A DNA stretch of 64,000 nucleotides from Pusillimonas sp. (GCF_029263785.1 NZ_JAJUFE010000007.1:1-64000); one strand, 5' to 3'; positions 18,736-28,956 are shown, counted from the first letter of the stretch. Notes: generated by a model not told the origin, from the letters alone. Translations and numbers: made by a program.

Positions 18736-18813
18736 GCCGGTTTCAAGAACGTGGCGCTTTACGCGGCGGAGTATCTTCGCCACGTAAAGCGCCACTTCTA
18801 TTTCGACACCGGC
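18736..18813. terminator. Nested 78-base palindrome between convergent genes, likely bidirectional terminator
   Basis: GCCGGT (18736-18741) pairs with ACCGGC (18808-18813). Inside lies a perfect 13-bp stem, GTGGCGCTTTACG (18751-18763) with its complement at 18783-18795, and inside that GGCG (18765-18768) pairs with CGCC (18778-18781). It fills the gap between the ends of the CMD-like gene and boxB. There is no T tract, so the terminator role is inferred from position. Confidence 0.6.
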
Positions 18814-18841
18814 CAATCATGCGGCCATGAGATTCGGAAAC

Positions 18842-20335
18842 TCAGTTTCCGGCCGCTGCATCATTGGAGTAGATCTTCACATATTCGAAGTCGCCCGGCT
18901 TGCTGTTGATGCCAACTCGCGGCGGGGCTATCCAGCTTGCATACTTTCCTGGCTCGTAGACCGGCTTCATCAGGGAGTTGATGAAATCGTGATCCGCTTC
19001 ATTGCATAACCATTCGTCGCGACGCGCTTCGAATTCCTCTGCCGAGATCAGCTCACCGTCGGGAGTGATGCTGTGACCGGCGAACTCGCCAATCTTGCGG
19101 TTGAAGCCTTTATGGGGCTGCGTAAACCGGAAATTGATGCCGGCGTTGGCAATGATCTTGTTCCAGCGATCAATGCCGCCCTGACAATCCTTGATGTAAT
19201 CATCCAGCAAACGACTGTTGATTGCGGCCAGCGCGGGCTGCTCTTCAGTGACGATCTCTCCACCGCGAACCGTCATCACCGGGTAGGTGTCGTTGGTCAG
19301 CACGTGATCATCATCGATACGGGTTTCTTCGTATCTGCCTTTCAGGCCGGCGCTATAAAGCTCGGCACCGTTGCTCGATATCTCGGAGCCAAACAGATCG
19401 CGTGTCACCGACATATGGAAGTTGGCCTTTCGTTGCAGGGTGGGCAGATCAATCACGCCCAGGGCGCGAATGGCATCAACGTCATAGGGGTCGGTGATAC
19501 CCGCCGCGTTCATGGCCTTGACGGTGGCTTCGACGGTCCGCCCGACTCCGGTCTCGCCAACAAAAAGATGATGCGCTTCTTCGGTCAGCATGAATCGACA
19601 GCTGCGGGACAACGGGTCAAAACCTGATTGTGCCAAAGCCGCCAGCTGCATCTTGCCGTCTCTGTCGGTAAAGTAGGTAAACATGAAGAACGACAACCAG
19701 TCCGGGGTTCGCTCGTTGAATGCCCCGAGAATCCTGGGATTGTTCTTGTCCGCAGAACGACGCTCAAGCAAGGCCTTCGCTTCATCCCGCCCGTCGCGGC
19801 CGAAATACTTGACCAGCAGATACACCATGGCCCACAAGTGCCTGCCCTCTTCGACGTTTACCTGGAACAAGTTACGAAGATCATAAAGGGACGGTGCCGT
19901 TTGGCCGAGATAACGCTGCTGTTCAACGGAAGCAGGCTCGGTATCACCTTGCACCACGATCAGACGACGCAGTATCGAGCGATACTCGCCCGGAACCTCT
20001 TGCCACACGGGTTCACCCTTATGGCGTCCGAAGGCGATGGTCCTGCCCTCTTCCTTGGGCGCGAGCAGGATTCCCCAGCGATACTCGGGCATCTTGACGT
20101 GATCAAAGACCGCCCAGCCGCTTGGGTCTACACCGACGGCAGTGCGCAGGTATACCTCGGCGTCCTGAAATCCTTCAGGACCGGCCTCTTTCCACCAGTC
20201 AAGATAATCGGGTTGCCAGGATTCCAGGGCCCTTTGCAGTTGACGGTCGTTGCTCAGGTCGACGTTGTTGGGAATCTTGTCGTCGTAATTGACTTCCACA
20301 TATCTGGTGCCGCGAATGGCTTCGCTTTCGCTCAT
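18842..20335 (-). CDS. boxB: Benzoyl-CoA 2,3-epoxidase catalytic subunit BoxB
   Basis: Diiron oxygenase that epoxidises benzoyl-CoA in the aerobic box pathway, receiving electrons from BoxA. The 497-aa sequence has the helical-bundle diiron motifs EEGRHLWAMVYLLVKYFG and EEAHHLFVGETG, and the BoxB-typical segments YFTDRDGKMQL and DYIKDCQGGIDRWN. I chose the ATG at 20335 with CGGGAGAA upstream, over an extension to 20362. BoxA, BoxC and benzoate-CoA ligase are not in the window, so this copy stands alone. Confidence 0.92.
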   Translation of the reverse strand: MSESEAIRGTRYVEVNYDDKIPNNVDLSNDRQLQRALESWQPDYLDWWKEAGPEGFQDAEVYLRTAVGVDPSGWAVFDHVKMPEYRWGILLAPKEEGRTIAFGRHKGEPVWQEVPGEYRSILRRLIVVQGDTEPASVEQQRYLGQTAPSLYDLRNLFQVNVEEGRHLWAMVYLLVKYFGRDGRDEAKALLERRSADKNNPRILGAFNERTPDWLSFFMFTYFTDRDGKMQLAALAQSGFDPLSRSCRFMLTEEAHHLFVGETGVGRTVEATVKAMNAAGITDPYDVDAIRALGVIDLPTLQRKANFHMSVTRDLFGSEISSNGAELYSAGLKGRYEETRIDDDHVLTNDTYPVMTVRGGEIVTEEQPALAAINSRLLDDYIKDCQGGIDRWNKIIANAGINFRFTQPHKGFNRKIGEFAGHSITPDGELISAEEFEARRDEWLCNEADHDFINSLMKPVYEPGKYASWIAPPRVGINSKPGDFEYVKIYSNDAAAGN

Positions 20336-20674
20336 GATGTTCTCCCGTGGGGGGTTCGTCACCCCGAAATACTTTCATCCTCTGCGGGTGGCCCCGCCCT
20401 TGGCTAAAACTGCAATTTGATGCATATTTCAGCCTGGATATGCATGATAGTGCTTTCAACAGAGCGAGCTTTGACAAAAATCAAACTTTTGATTCAAGGC
20501 TGTCAGCGAACCGGGAGCGTCTGATGGCCAGCGGGGGGTAAGAACACTGAAACAATGCCCCTTGCGCAATGCTCGTTTGAGTTATCTAGCGCGTCAGGGG
20601 ATACCGTCTGGGGGTTCCAACTGGCAAAGTACCTGTCAGAGCCCCCCAGAGAACATGCTACACAGAGAATACTT
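20336..20674. promoter_or_regulatory. boxB upstream region with TGCA repeats and an FNR-like box
   Basis: No gene is supported in this 339-bp gap. TGCA occurs at 20411, 20421 and 20441: TGCA-N6-TGCA, then a third copy two helical turns further on, two of them as ATGCAT. TTGACAAAAATCAA at 20471-20484 matches the FNR/ANR consensus TTGAT-N4-ATCAA at 9 of 10 positions. A possible 8-bp stem, TCTGGGGG/CCCCCAGA at 20607-20614 and 20643-20650, lies just after the katE stop. Confidence 0.5.
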
Positions 20675-23062
20675 CTACGCCGCAGCAGCCGGCCGCTCCC
20701 GCTCGAAATGACGATGATGCCCCAAGGCCGATACGAAGGTCTGGATTGCCTTGGCATCACTGTCTTGCGTGACGAAAATGCCCGGCAGTGCCTCGTCCTC
20801 AGCCGTAATCCCTGCCTTGCGCAACAGTTCTTCCGCATCTCGAGACACCCAAATCGTCTTGGAGTGAAAGAACTGATCAACCAGAAATTCACGCGCCTTG
20901 GGATCTGCGGCCAATAACTGCCCCGCCTTCTTTCCTCCAGGCACCACCATCCCGTCAAACAGAACACCGGGATGATTCTCCAGCGAAGCATCCGCATCGA
21001 TGGCCTGCCCCGTCTCAGGAGCGACAGGTCCAATCCGAGGACCCACCAGACGGACTACGGCACCCTGCTCCTGCAGGCTACGTGTGACCTCCCAGACCAT
21101 TTCACCATCCACGCCGTCTGCCACGAGCACAGCTACCTTCCGTGCCTGGATGCCCGCCTCGCCCGGCCGTGCCATCAATGACAGTGCCGGCGATACATCG
21201 ACTTCGGCCTGGGGCGGCTCTGCCAGGGCGCGTGGCATCGGGTCGGGCAGTTCCATTCCCAATCCTTCGGCCACTTCGGCTGCCAGGCCCTCGGATGCAT
21301 TGCGCAGCATGGACACCACGCGACGACGGACAGCGGGCACGGTGACCTTGCTCAATTCGAAGCGGAAGGCCTCGACAATATGGCGACGTTCGGCTTCCGA
21401 CTGGCTGTTGTAAAACAGCGCAGCCTGCGCGAAATGCTCGGCAAATTTTTCCGGTTTGCCGCGTACTTCGTCCTGCTCCACCGGCTCGGGGAACGAGACA
21501 AAACCTGCTGCTCCGGCCTGGAAAGGACACCCGCCACCCAAGGAGTTTGGCTCGTAGGCCACGCGTCCGCGATGAATGGCCTGTCGATGCATTCCGTCGC
21601 GCTGATTGTTCTGGACGGGTGCCAAAGGCGCATTGATGGGCAATTCGTGGAAATTGGGTCCGCCCAGCCGGCTGATCTGGGTATCCACGTAGGAATGGAT
21701 TCGACCTGCGAGCAAGGGGTCATTGGTGAAATCAATACCTGGCACCACATGCGCCGCGCAGAAAGCGACCTGTTCGGTTTCAGCGAAAAAATTATCCGGG
21801 TTGCGATTCAATACCATGCGGCCGACTGGCTTCAGGGGAACCAGCTCTTCAGGAATGATCTTGGTCGCGTCGAGCACATCAAAGCTGAAGCGCTCTGCAT
21901 CGTCTTCGGAGAATGTTTGCACGCATAACTCCCATTCCGGATAGGCTCCCGCTTCGATGGCTTCCCAAAGATCACGTCGGTGAAAGTCGGGATCCGCGCC
22001 CGAGATCTTGACGGCCTCGTCCCATACCAGGGAGTGAGTCCCTTGTTTCGGATTCCAATGAAACTTCACAAACGTGGATTCGCCTTGCGCACTGACGAAG
22101 CGAAAGGTGTGCACGCCAAAGCCCTGCATGGTGCGATAGCTGCGAGGAATTGCCCGGTCCGACATCTGCCACATGAGCATATGCGTGGATTCCGGCATGA
22201 GCGACACGAAATCCCAGAACGTGTCATGCGCCGAAGCCGCTTGGGGCATGGCGTGATGGGGCTCGGGTTTTACGGCATGAACAAGGTCCGGAAACTTCAT
22301 GGCATCCTGAATGAAGAACACAGGCATGTTGTTGCCCACCAGGTCCCAGATGCCTTCATCGGTATAAAACTTTACAGCAAAGCCACGGACATCGCGGGCG
22401 GTGTCCTTCGAGCCCCGCTCACCGGCCACAGTGGAAAACCGGACAAATACGGGTGTGATTTTTCCCGCCTCGGCAAACAGCGATGCACAGGTCAGATCAC
22501 CCAGGGCTTCGTAGCATTCAAAATATCCGTGAGCACCCGATCCGCGGGCATGAACGACACGCTCGGGAATCCGTTCGTGATCGAAATGGGTGATCTTTTC
22601 ACGAAGAATGAAGTCCTTCAGCAAGGCTGGCCCTCTCAAACCAGCCTTGAGCGAATTCTGGTTATCTGAAACCTTTACGCCCTGATTGGTGGTCAGGACT
22701 TGTCCGTCGGCATCGGCGCGCACGCGCGCCAAAGACCCGCCCACTGCGTTGACACCGGGGTTGGCGGGGCCATCCGTTTTCTCGCTGGCATTTTTTTCAG
22801 CCAGAGTGCTGCCCGTTGCATCTCGCGACGGGGGGTCGATGGCAGCACCAGCCGGCGGTGACAAGGCGTTGTCATGCCCGTGTTCGGCAGCTTTATTGGG
22901 GTTGTGCGGCATGCCGGACGCCAGTTGACCGACCGCCGCAGCCTTGGCCACGCCCTCCCCGGCCTGCGCAGCATTCGGGTCCGTGGCAGGACCGCTATCG
23001 GTCAGGTTATAACCAGTTTCCGCAGCCTGCGCGCCTTTTCCAGGCGTTGTCTTCTTGGCCAT
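20675..23062 (-). CDS. katE: Large-subunit catalase HPII
   Basis: 795-aa monofunctional catalase with a C-terminal DJ-1/GATase-like domain ([15 protein letters not shown]...[11 protein letters not shown]). The core carries the heme His in [14 protein letters not shown] and the motifs [13 protein letters not shown] and [15 protein letters not shown]. The N-terminal 120 residues are low-complexity and Ala/Gly/Pro-rich. The ATG at 23062 has AGGAG upstream, so an extension to 23179 is rejected. This is a stationary-phase type enzyme. Its neighbours CsbD and CbpAM are also stress proteins. Confidence 0.95.
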   Translation of the reverse strand: MAKKTTPGKGAQAAETGYNLTDSGPATDPNAAQAGEGVAKAAAVGQLASGMPHNPNKAAEHGHDNALSPPAGAAIDPPSRDATGSTLAEKNASEKTDGPANPGVNAVGGSLARVRADADGQVLTTNQGVKVSDNQNSLKAGLRGPALLKDFILREKITHFDHERIPERVVHARGSGAHGYFECYEALGDLTCASLFAEAGKITPVFVRFSTVAGERGSKDTARDVRGFAVKFYTDEGIWDLVGNNMPVFFIQDAMKFPDLVHAVKPEPHHAMPQAASAHDTFWDFVSLMPESTHMLMWQMSDRAIPRSYRTMQGFGVHTFRFVSAQGESTFVKFHWNPKQGTHSLVWDEAVKISGADPDFHRRDLWEAIEAGAYPEWELCVQTFSEDDAERFSFDVLDATKIIPEELVPLKPVGRMVLNRNPDNFFAETEQVAFCAAHVVPGIDFTNDPLLAGRIHSYVDTQISRLGGPNFHELPINAPLAPVQNNQRDGMHRQAIHRGRVAYEPNSLGGGCPFQAGAAGFVSFPEPVEQDEVRGKPEKFAEHFAQAALFYNSQSEAERRHIVEAFRFELSKVTVPAVRRRVVSMLRNASEGLAAEVAEGLGMELPDPMPRALAEPPQAEVDVSPALSLMARPGEAGIQARKVAVLVADGVDGEMVWEVTRSLQEQGAVVRLVGPRIGPVAPETGQAIDADASLENHPGVLFDGMVVPGGKKAGQLLAADPKAREFLVDQFFHSKTIWVSRDAEELLRKAGITAEDEALPGIFVTQDSDAKAIQTFVSALGHHRHFERERPAAAA

Positions 23063-23218
23063 TTGCACTTCTCCTGATGTAGTGGATGCAGTGCGGCCAA
23101 CGCCTCCATGGCAGTGATGCACACAGATTTGTTGGCCGCGAAGGACGCTTTGAAGAAGTGCCGCGTCGTGCTCTGACACTCAAGCCAGACAGTGCGGACC
23201 CATCGGCGCCCATTCTTG

Positions 23219-23419
23219 TTAGTGATTGCTGTCAAAGAAATCCTTGACCTCGCGTTCGGCTTCTTCCCGGGTTCTGCCGTAGCGTTCCTGGATCAAGCCC
23301 GCCAGTTGCTGGGCGTCGCCTTTCGTACGCGTGAGCTCATCGTCGGTCAGTTCCCCCCAGGCCGCTTTGGCCTTGCCGGAGAGTTGTTTCCATTGGCCTT
23401 CCAGTGTGTCTTTATTCAT
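23219..23419 (-). CDS. CsbD-family stress protein
   Basis: 66-aa hydrophilic protein with the CsbD layout MNKDTLEGQWKQLSGKAKAA followed by WGELTDDELTRTKGD. The family is induced under general stress, and its molecular role is unknown. The ATG at 23419 has AGGAG upstream. It lies upstream of katE on the same strand. Confidence 0.92.
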   Translation of the reverse strand: MNKDTLEGQWKQLSGKAKAAWGELTDDELTRTKGDAQQLAGLIQERYGRTREEAEREVKDFFDSNH

Positions 23420-23701
23420 GATTGAACTCCTGTGAGAAAGTTTCGACGTATTGTCCTGACATGCCCAGATGCATGTGAGCGGATACATGTGCCGTGTTGA
23501 GATGGATGGTCCGGGCTTTCACCCTTCTCCGGCTCATGCATCCGCCGGTTGACTACAGCAAACGCCGTACCCGCGACCGCTTTGCAATGGCCAAGGTTGT
23601 TGGTAATCTGATATGCAGCGGCGGTGACTGAAGTCTCTCGTGCCGCTCGACCCGCATCCGCATCAGCCGCCAATAGCGGCCCCCTGCTTTTGGGAGTCCG
23701 A
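23420..23701. other. Divergent intergenic region csbD / cbpA
   Basis: 282 bp hold the control regions of csbD (minus) and cbpA (plus). I see a TTGACT near 23549 without a convincing -10 at the right distance. No gene or terminator is supported. Confidence 0.4.
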
Positions 23702-24643
23702 ATGAAATACATTGATTATTACGATGTACTGGGCGTCCCTCGAGACGCATCGCAAGAAGACATAAAAAAAGCCTATCGGAAACTGGCACACCAGTACCAT
23801 CCCGATGTCTCGAAAGATCCCGATGCGGAACGCAAATTCAAAGAGGTAGCCGAAGCGTACGCAACGCTCAAAGACCCCGAAAAACGCGCGGCTTTCGACA
23901 ATCTTGGACGTCACCCCTCAGGAGAAGAGTTCGTACCGCCGCACCAGTGGCAGCAGCATTTCCAGGAAGGATCGGCCGATTTTTCGGATGTCGATCTGGC
24001 TGACCTGCTGGCCGCCTTTGCTGCCGCCCAGCGGGCCGACCGTCAAGAGCGCAGCCGCATGGCTGTAAACGGTCAAGACTTCGAAACCAGCATGCCGGTC
24101 ACCCTGGAGCAGGCCTACTCGGGTGCCGAGGCGGATCTGACAATCTCCGTCCTCGAAGAAGACGAACGTGGCATGCCTCGGCGGGTACCCAAGACTTATC
24201 GCATTCGCATACCCAAAGGCGTTTCGGACGGACAGCGTTTGCGACTGCCCCAAAAAGGAGGCCCAGGGTTCAATGGGGGCCGGCCAGGCGATCTGTATGT
24301 CAGGATGCAGCTTCAGCCGCACCCAATTTTTCGGGCAAGCAATCGCGATCTGTATATCGATCTTCCGCTTGCCCCCTGGGAAGCCGCTCTGGGTGCAACG
24401 GTCGAGGTACCCACACTGGGCGGGCTGGTCGAACTTCGCATACCCGAAGGCACGGTGGCCGGCAGGAAGCTTCGACTTTCGGGTCGCGGCCTGCCCGATG
24501 CCTCAGGCAAACACGGCGATCTTTACGCCATTGCAAAAATAGACATCCCTTCAAAGCTCTCAGCGCGTGAGCGCGAACTGTTTCAACAGCTGGCTGCGGA
24601 ATCCCGCTTTAATCCACGCTCGTTTCCGGAGGCACGCTCATGA
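23702..24643 (+). CDS. cbpA: Curved DNA-binding protein CbpA (DnaJ co-chaperone)
   Basis: 313-aa class II J-protein. The J-domain spans residues 1-68 with HPD in [11 protein letters not shown] linker follows, then two beta C-terminal domains ([34 protein letters not shown]). It lacks the zinc fingers of DnaJ, as CbpA does. It stimulates DnaK and binds DNA in stationary phase. I chose the ATG at 23702; the upstream codons to 23624 are not J-domain sequence. Its stop overlaps cbpM. Confidence 0.95.
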   Translation: MKYIDYYDVLGVPRDASQEDIKKAYRKLAHQYHPDVSKDPDAERKFKEVAEAYATLKDPEKRAAFDNLGRHPSGEEFVPPHQWQQHFQEGSADFSDVDLADLLAAFAAAQRADRQERSRMAVNGQDFETSMPVTLEQAYSGAEADLTISVLEEDERGMPRRVPKTYRIRIPKGVSDGQRLRLPQKGGPGFNGGRPGDLYVRMQLQPHPIFRASNRDLYIDLPLAPWEAALGATVEVPTLGGLVELRIPEGTVAGRKLRLSGRGLPDASGKHGDLYAIAKIDIPSKLSARERELFQQLAAESRFNPRSFPEARS

Positions 24644-24957
24644 CCACTACGATTACTGAAAGCGTCTGGCTGAACACGTCGGACATTTGCTCGTTCGACC
24701 ACGTCATCGAAGTGTCCGGACTAAGCGCCGACGAACTCCACGAACTGATCGACATGGGCATAATCCAGCCTTCGAGCTCCAAGGCCAATGCCCTGTTTTT
24801 CAGGATGGAATGCATAGTCATTGCGCGCAAGGCGCGGCAGCTGCGGGACGACTTCGAACTGGACACCCGTGGCTTGGCGCTGGCCCTCAGCCTGCTGCGC
24901 AAGATGGATGAGCTTGAATCCGAAATTGCACAACTTCGAGCGCGATTGATGCGATAG
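24640..24957 (+). CDS. cbpM: Chaperone modulator CbpM
   Basis: 105-aa MerR-like helical protein that binds the J-domain of CbpA and inhibits its activity. It contains [20 protein letters not shown] and a C-terminal coiled segment ([19 protein letters not shown]). ATGA overlap with cbpA, the standard arrangement. Confidence 0.92.
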   Translation: MTTTITESVWLNTSDICSFDHVIEVSGLSADELHELIDMGIIQPSSSKANALFFRMECIVIARKARQLRDDFELDTRGLALALSLLRKMDELESEIAQLRARLMR

Positions 24958-24969
24958 TGCGTGAAATTT

Positions 24970-25890
24970 TCAACTCAACGACGTGTCCAGCACCATCATC
25001 AGCACAAATCCCAGTATCAAACCGCCAGTGGCCCAGGCCTCATGACCTTGCCTGTGCGACTCAGGGATGATCTCGTGGCTGATGACAAATAGCATCGCGC
25101 CCGCCGCGGCTGCCAGGCCCCAGGGCAACAGTGCGCTGGATATGCCCAACACCATCACGCCCAACACTGCTGCCAGGGGCTCGATGAGTCCCGACAGCAT
25201 GGCGATACAGGCCGAGAGACGCCGGCTATATCCAGCCGAGCACAATGCCAGCGCCACCACCATGCCTTCGGGTATATCCTGAATCGAAATGCCTGCCGCC
25301 AACGATTGGGCACCTACGGAATCAGTACCGGCGAAAGCTACCCCAATGGCGAGTCCTTCGGGGAAGTTATGCAGCATGATCGCCAGCGTAAACAGCCAGG
25401 CGCGGCGCATGGCGCGTTTGCGGCCCCCCTCCACACCCTTGACGAAATGCTCGTGAGGAGTCAGTTGGTCGATCAAAAACAATGCCCCTGCTCCCAGCAA
25501 GATGCCCAACCCGACCAGGCTGCTTCCTGCCCACGCGCTGGCACCCTGTTCTGCCGCAACGTGTAGCGCCGGCAATATGAGCGAGAAGCCACTGGCCGCC
25601 AACATGACGCCGGCACCGAAACCCATCATCGTATCGATGAAGCGCTGTGAGTAGGTCTGGGAGAACAGAAGTGGCAGGGTTCCCAGGGCAGTTGCCGCGG
25701 CCGCCGCCATGCCGCCCCACAGGGCACCGCGCATTGCCCAGTTCCCCGCCAGGATCTGCTGACAGACATGCAGGCCCAGCATGCACAGGACAAGCCCCAT
25801 GACGACCCACAGCCATCGCGGGCCTCCAAAAGGAGACGTGCCGGCCTTTTGCTTGTCTCGGGTCAATGCAGCGGGTTCGTCCATTTTCAT
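24970..25890 (-). CDS. ZIP-family metal transporter
   Basis: Polytopic inner-membrane protein of about 306 aa, eight predicted helices, of the ZIP/GufA family that imports divalent metals such as zinc. The metal-path motifs are MLHNFPEGLAIGV in helix 4 and IQDIPEGMVVAL in helix 5, and HEIIPE appears near the C-terminus. A basic cytoplasmic loop with PHEHFVKG lies between helices 3 and 4. The start at 25890 is preferred because a longer frame to 25986 runs into the LysR gene, which ends 22 bases upstream on the same strand. Confidence 0.88.
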   Translation of the reverse strand: MKMDEPAALTRDKQKAGTSPFGGPRWLWVVMGLVLCMLGLHVCQQILAGNWAMRGALWGGMAAAAATALGTLPLLFSQTYSQRFIDTMMGFGAGVMLAASGFSLILPALHVAAEQGASAWAGSSLVGLGILLGAGALFLIDQLTPHEHFVKGVEGGRKRAMRRAWLFTLAIMLHNFPEGLAIGVAFAGTDSVGAQSLAAGISIQDIPEGMVVALALCSAGYSRRLSACIAMLSGLIEPLAAVLGVMVLGISSALLPWGLAAAAGAMLFVISHEIIPESHRQGHEAWATGGLILGFVLMMVLDTSLS

Positions 25891-25912
25891 CCTGGGTTTT
25901 GCGTGAGCGCCT

Positions 25913-26824
25913 TTACAGGGGAGTTTCGTGTTCCTGGAGCATGCTTGAAAAAGCTCGGGCAGCCGGAGAGAGCGGACGCTGAGCACGCTTAAGCAGATAT
26001 AGCGGCCTGCGAAAACTCTTTGCCCCGCCGATGTTCATGGTAGCCAGACGTCCCAAGGCGAGCAAGTCCTGCACGACAACCGCTGGCAGCATCGCCACCC
26101 CAAGGCCCTGCGAGACCGAGCGTGCAATACCCTCGTTGCTGCCAACTTCGATCAGATGGTTCCACTGCACTCCCTCGGCTTGCATGAGTCGTTCGGTGAC
26201 CTCACGCGTGCCCGAGCCGGGCTCGCGGACCAGCCACCGTGCGGCCGAAAGCGTAACAGAATCCACAGCATCGACGCCTGCCAACGGGGTTTCGGGCCCA
26301 GTGACCAGCACGAGCGACTCTTCCCGCCAGTGCAAAGAGCTGACACCCGGGTCGGTCACCCCGCCCTCCACCACTGCTATATCGACTTCGCAGTCGAGCA
26401 GACCCTGACTGATGGCGGCGGTATTGCCTACTACCATCTGAAGCTCGATGTCCGGAAACCTGTTTGCGTACATGGCAAGGTGTGTGGGAAGCCAATAGCC
26501 TGCCACCGTAGTGCTAGCACCCACTGTCAGGGCGCCCTTTTTAATTCCGGTCCGGGCACCCAGATCATCAAGCGCAGCCCGCTCCAGCGCAAAGATTCCC
26601 CGGGCGTGTTCGTATAAGGCGCGGCCTGCCTCTGTCAGGCGTAAACCGCTCTTTGCACGCGCACCACCGCGTTCTATCAATGCCAGCCCCAGTTGACCTT
26701 CCAGTTCTCGGACGGCCTTCGACGCCGCAGACTGGCTGATGTGCAGGAGCTCTGCCCCGCGAGAAAAGCTGCCGCTTGTGGCAACCGTGAAAAAAATTCG
26801 AGTCAGATGAAGATTGAGTCGCAT
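25913..26824 (-). CDS. LysR-family regulator divergent from yeiH
   Basis: 303-aa LysR protein with an N-terminal winged helix (FFTVATSGSFSRGAELLHIS) and a periplasmic-binding-like ligand domain (LTVGASTTVAGYWLPTHLAM). Its layout and divergent YeiH neighbour match the enterobacterial YeiE-YeiH pair, so it probably activates yeiH. The ATG at 26824 (MRLNLH) is preferred over 26836. The zip gene follows 22 bases downstream and may be co-transcribed. Confidence 0.9.
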   Translation of the reverse strand: MRLNLHLTRIFFTVATSGSFSRGAELLHISQSAASKAVRELEGQLGLALIERGGARAKSGLRLTEAGRALYEHARGIFALERAALDDLGARTGIKKGALTVGASTTVAGYWLPTHLAMYANRFPDIELQMVVGNTAAISQGLLDCEVDIAVVEGGVTDPGVSSLHWREESLVLVTGPETPLAGVDAVDSVTLSAARWLVREPGSGTREVTERLMQAEGVQWNHLIEVGSNEGIARSVSQGLGVAMLPAVVVQDLLALGRLATMNIGGAKSFRRPLYLLKRAQRPLSPAARAFSSMLQEHETPL

Positions 26825-26833
26825 CACACACCC

Positions 26834-26850
26834 CATGAGTTTTACTCATG
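26834..26850 (+). promoter_or_regulatory. LysR-type operator CATGAG-N5-CTCATG
   Basis: Perfect 6-bp dyad containing the T-N11-A signature (T26836, A26848). Its centre lies about 62 bp before the start point expected from the promoter at 26870-26897, the usual place for a LysR recognition site. Confidence 0.6.
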
Positions 26851-26869
26851 AAAATGGGAAAAATGGGTA

Positions 26870-26897
26870 TTGGACTCATATTACTGGAAACTATAAG
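26870..26897 (+). promoter_or_regulatory. Predicted yeiH promoter
   Basis: TTGGAC (26870-26875), a 16-bp spacer and TATAAG (26892-26897), 38 bases before the yeiH ATG. Confidence 0.5.
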
Positions 26898-26934
26898 CTT
26901 ACGCCCGAGAGTTTTACATATCCAAGGCCATTTC

Positions 26935-27981
26935 ATGACGCAGTCGGCAGCAGCTTCACCACAACCCGCCCTCCTCAGCCAACCGGGTCTTGTTCCCGGA
27001 CTTGTCCTTACCTTCGCACTTGCAGCCGGCAGCACAGGGTTGGCGAAATTGCCCTGGTTGTCGAGCGCGGGCTTGAGTGTGCTGACCTTGGCCATTATCC
27101 TGGGCATGCTCGTCGGGAACACAATCTTCCCTTCATTCGCGGATCGCGCCGATGCGGGCGTTGATTTTTCAAAGAACATCCTGTTGCGCACAGGCATTGT
27201 TTTCTTCGGCTTCCGCATCACGTTCCAGGATATTGCGCAAGTGGGTTGGGCCGGAGTTGTCATCGCTGCGCTTATCGTTGGTGGTACCTTCCTGTTGGCC
27301 GTAGTTCTGGGAACAAGGGTTTTCCGGCTGGATAAGCACACGGCAATGTTGATAGGTGCAGGAAGCGCCATATGCGGTGCTGCAGCCGTCATGGCTACTG
27401 AACCTGTGGTTAAAGGCAAACCGCAGCAGGTTACTGTTGCGGTCGCAACAGTGGTGATATTTGGCACATTGGCCATGTTTGCCTACCCGTTCCTTTTTTC
27501 GCTTTCAGGGCTCGACGATCTGGCATTCGGTGTCTATATTGGTTCCACCGTACATGAGGTTGCCCAGGTGGTCGCCGCCGGTGCAGCAGTCAGCGAACAT
27601 GTAGCCGCGACGGCGGTAATCGAAAAAATGATTCGGGTCATGATGCTTGCCCCGTTCTTGCTGGTGTTATCGGTGATTGTGTCGCGCAATCAGTCCACGG
27701 CGTCGAATCGACGCATCGTCATCCCCTGGTTTGCCGTTCTTTTTATTGTTGCAGCCGGAGTCAATTCGTCGAATATTTTGCCTGCATCGCTGGTAGAAGG
27801 CATTTTGCACATAGACATGATGCTGCTGGCCATGGCCATGGCTGCACTGGGTCTGCGCACGCGATTCGCTTCATTGCGACAGGCAGGCCTGCGACCCATC
27901 CTGCTTGCAGCGACATTGTTTGCATTCCTGGTGGTCGGCGGCTTGGGGATCAACGTTGCGGTAAGTTCGCTGCTAGCCTGA
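26935..27981 (+). CDS. yeiH: YeiH/UPF0324-family inner-membrane transporter (putative sulfate exporter family)
   Basis: 348-aa protein with about ten membrane helices and the family signatures KNILLRTGIVFFGFRITF, GAGSAICGAAAVMA and GSTVHEVAQVVAAG. The family is annotated as putative sulfate/sulfonate exporters, but direct evidence of substrate is thin. The ATG at 26935 after AAGG is preferred to 26848. It diverges from a LysR regulator, as in the yeiE-yeiH pair. Confidence 0.9.
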   Translation: MTQSAAASPQPALLSQPGLVPGLVLTFALAAGSTGLAKLPWLSSAGLSVLTLAIILGMLVGNTIFPSFADRADAGVDFSKNILLRTGIVFFGFRITFQDIAQVGWAGVVIAALIVGGTFLLAVVLGTRVFRLDKHTAMLIGAGSAICGAAAVMATEPVVKGKPQQVTVAVATVVIFGTLAMFAYPFLFSLSGLDDLAFGVYIGSTVHEVAQVVAAGAAVSEHVAATAVIEKMIRVMMLAPFLLVLSVIVSRNQSTASNRRIVIPWFAVLFIVAAGVNSSNILPASLVEGILHIDMMLLAMAMAALGLRTRFASLRQAGLRPILLAATLFAFLVVGGLGINVAVSSLLA

Positions 27982-27993
27982 TTCCGGCTGCCT

Positions 27994-28956
27994 TTACGCA
28001 ACTTTGAACATGTACCCCTGTTTGCGGAACTCTTCGAGCCGGTTATATAGGGTTTTGGGGCTGATTCCCAGGGCCATGGCGGTTCGACGCTTGTCGCCAC
28101 CATAATAATCCAGGGTGGCCATGATTACGGCACGCTGTGCTGAATCAAGGGGTGTTCCAACCGAAATCTTGAGCAAGCCGTGCTTTACATCGGGCAGACG
28201 CGGCTGGACATTGGCGCTTAGCTGAGGTATCTCGACTTCGTCGTCGGCCAGGATAAATGCCCGCGTGACGGTGTTTTTCAACTCGCGGATGTTGCCCGGC
28301 CAGTGATAGCTTTCGAGCTGGAACAAGGCGTCGGGTGCAAATACCTTTTTTGTGCCTTCCTGCTCGTTAAGTTCGTTGAGAAAACGCTGCGCCAGGTAGG
28401 GAATATCGCTTTTACGTTCACGTAAAGCAGGTACGCGCACTGGAAATACCGCCAGACGATACAACAGGTCTGAACGGAAGGTATGGGCCTGGACGGCCGC
28501 CTTGGGATCACGGTTGGTGGCCGCGATAATGCGCACATTCACTTTTTTTTGCTCGGTACCGCCGACACTGAAATAGCTGCCGTTTTCGAGGACGCGCAGC
28601 AACTGGACCTGCACCGATAACGGCATTTCGGTAATTTCATCCAGAAACAGCGTGCCCATGTGAGCACGCCCGAAACAGCCTTCGGTACTGGTGACTGCTC
28701 CGGTGAAGCTTCCTTTCTCGTGGCCGAAAAGTTCACTTTCGGCCAACGATGGACTGATCGCGCCACAGTTGACCGCAACGAATGGCTGCTTGCGACGCGA
28801 GCTTCTGTCGTGAATGGCACGCGCCACAACCTCTTTACCGGTGCCGCTTTCACCTATGATCAAGACACTGGCAGAGGTGGGTGCCGCTTTGACAATTGCT
28901 CTGGCCAGCCGAAATGCTCCTGCAGAGTGACCGAGAAACCGTGAAGTTTTTATCAT
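27994..28956 (-). CDS. Sigma-54-dependent transcriptional activator without sensor domain
   Basis: 320 aa made of an AAA+ domain (Walker A GESGTGKE, Walker [14 protein letters not shown]-finger region [14 protein letters not shown]) and a C-terminal Fis-type helix-turn-helix ([22 protein letters not shown]). The sigma-54 contact loop reads GSFTGA instead of GAFTGA. There is no receiver, PAS or GAF domain before the AAA+ core, as in PspF, so control would come from a partner protein or from expression level. The target is unknown. The cioAB operon lies upstream on the same strand. Confidence 0.9.
   Translation of the reverse strand: MIKTSRFLGHSAGAFRLARAIVKAAPTSASVLIIGESGTGKEVVARAIHDRSSRRKQPFVAVNCGAISPSLAESELFGHEKGSFTGAVTSTEGCFGRAHMGTLFLDEITEMPLSVQVQLLRVLENGSYFSVGGTEQKKVNVRIIAATNRDPKAAVQAHTFRSDLLYRLAVFPVRVPALRERKSDIPYLAQRFLNELNEQEGTKKVFAPDALFQLESYHWPGNIRELKNTVTRAFILADDEVEIPQLSANVQPRLPDVKHGLLKISVGTPLDSAQRAVIMATLDYYGGDKRRTAMALGISPKTLYNRLEEFRKQGYMFKVA

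Noticed and set aside
20607-20650. TCTGGGGG/CCCCCAGA stem after katE as a terminator
   Set aside because: The loop is 28 bases and there is no T tract on the katE strand, so I list it only as a possible structure.
26568-27476. 302-aa minus-strand frame opposite yeiH
   Set aside because: Antisense to well-supported yeiH and to part of the LysR gene; no recognisable domain.
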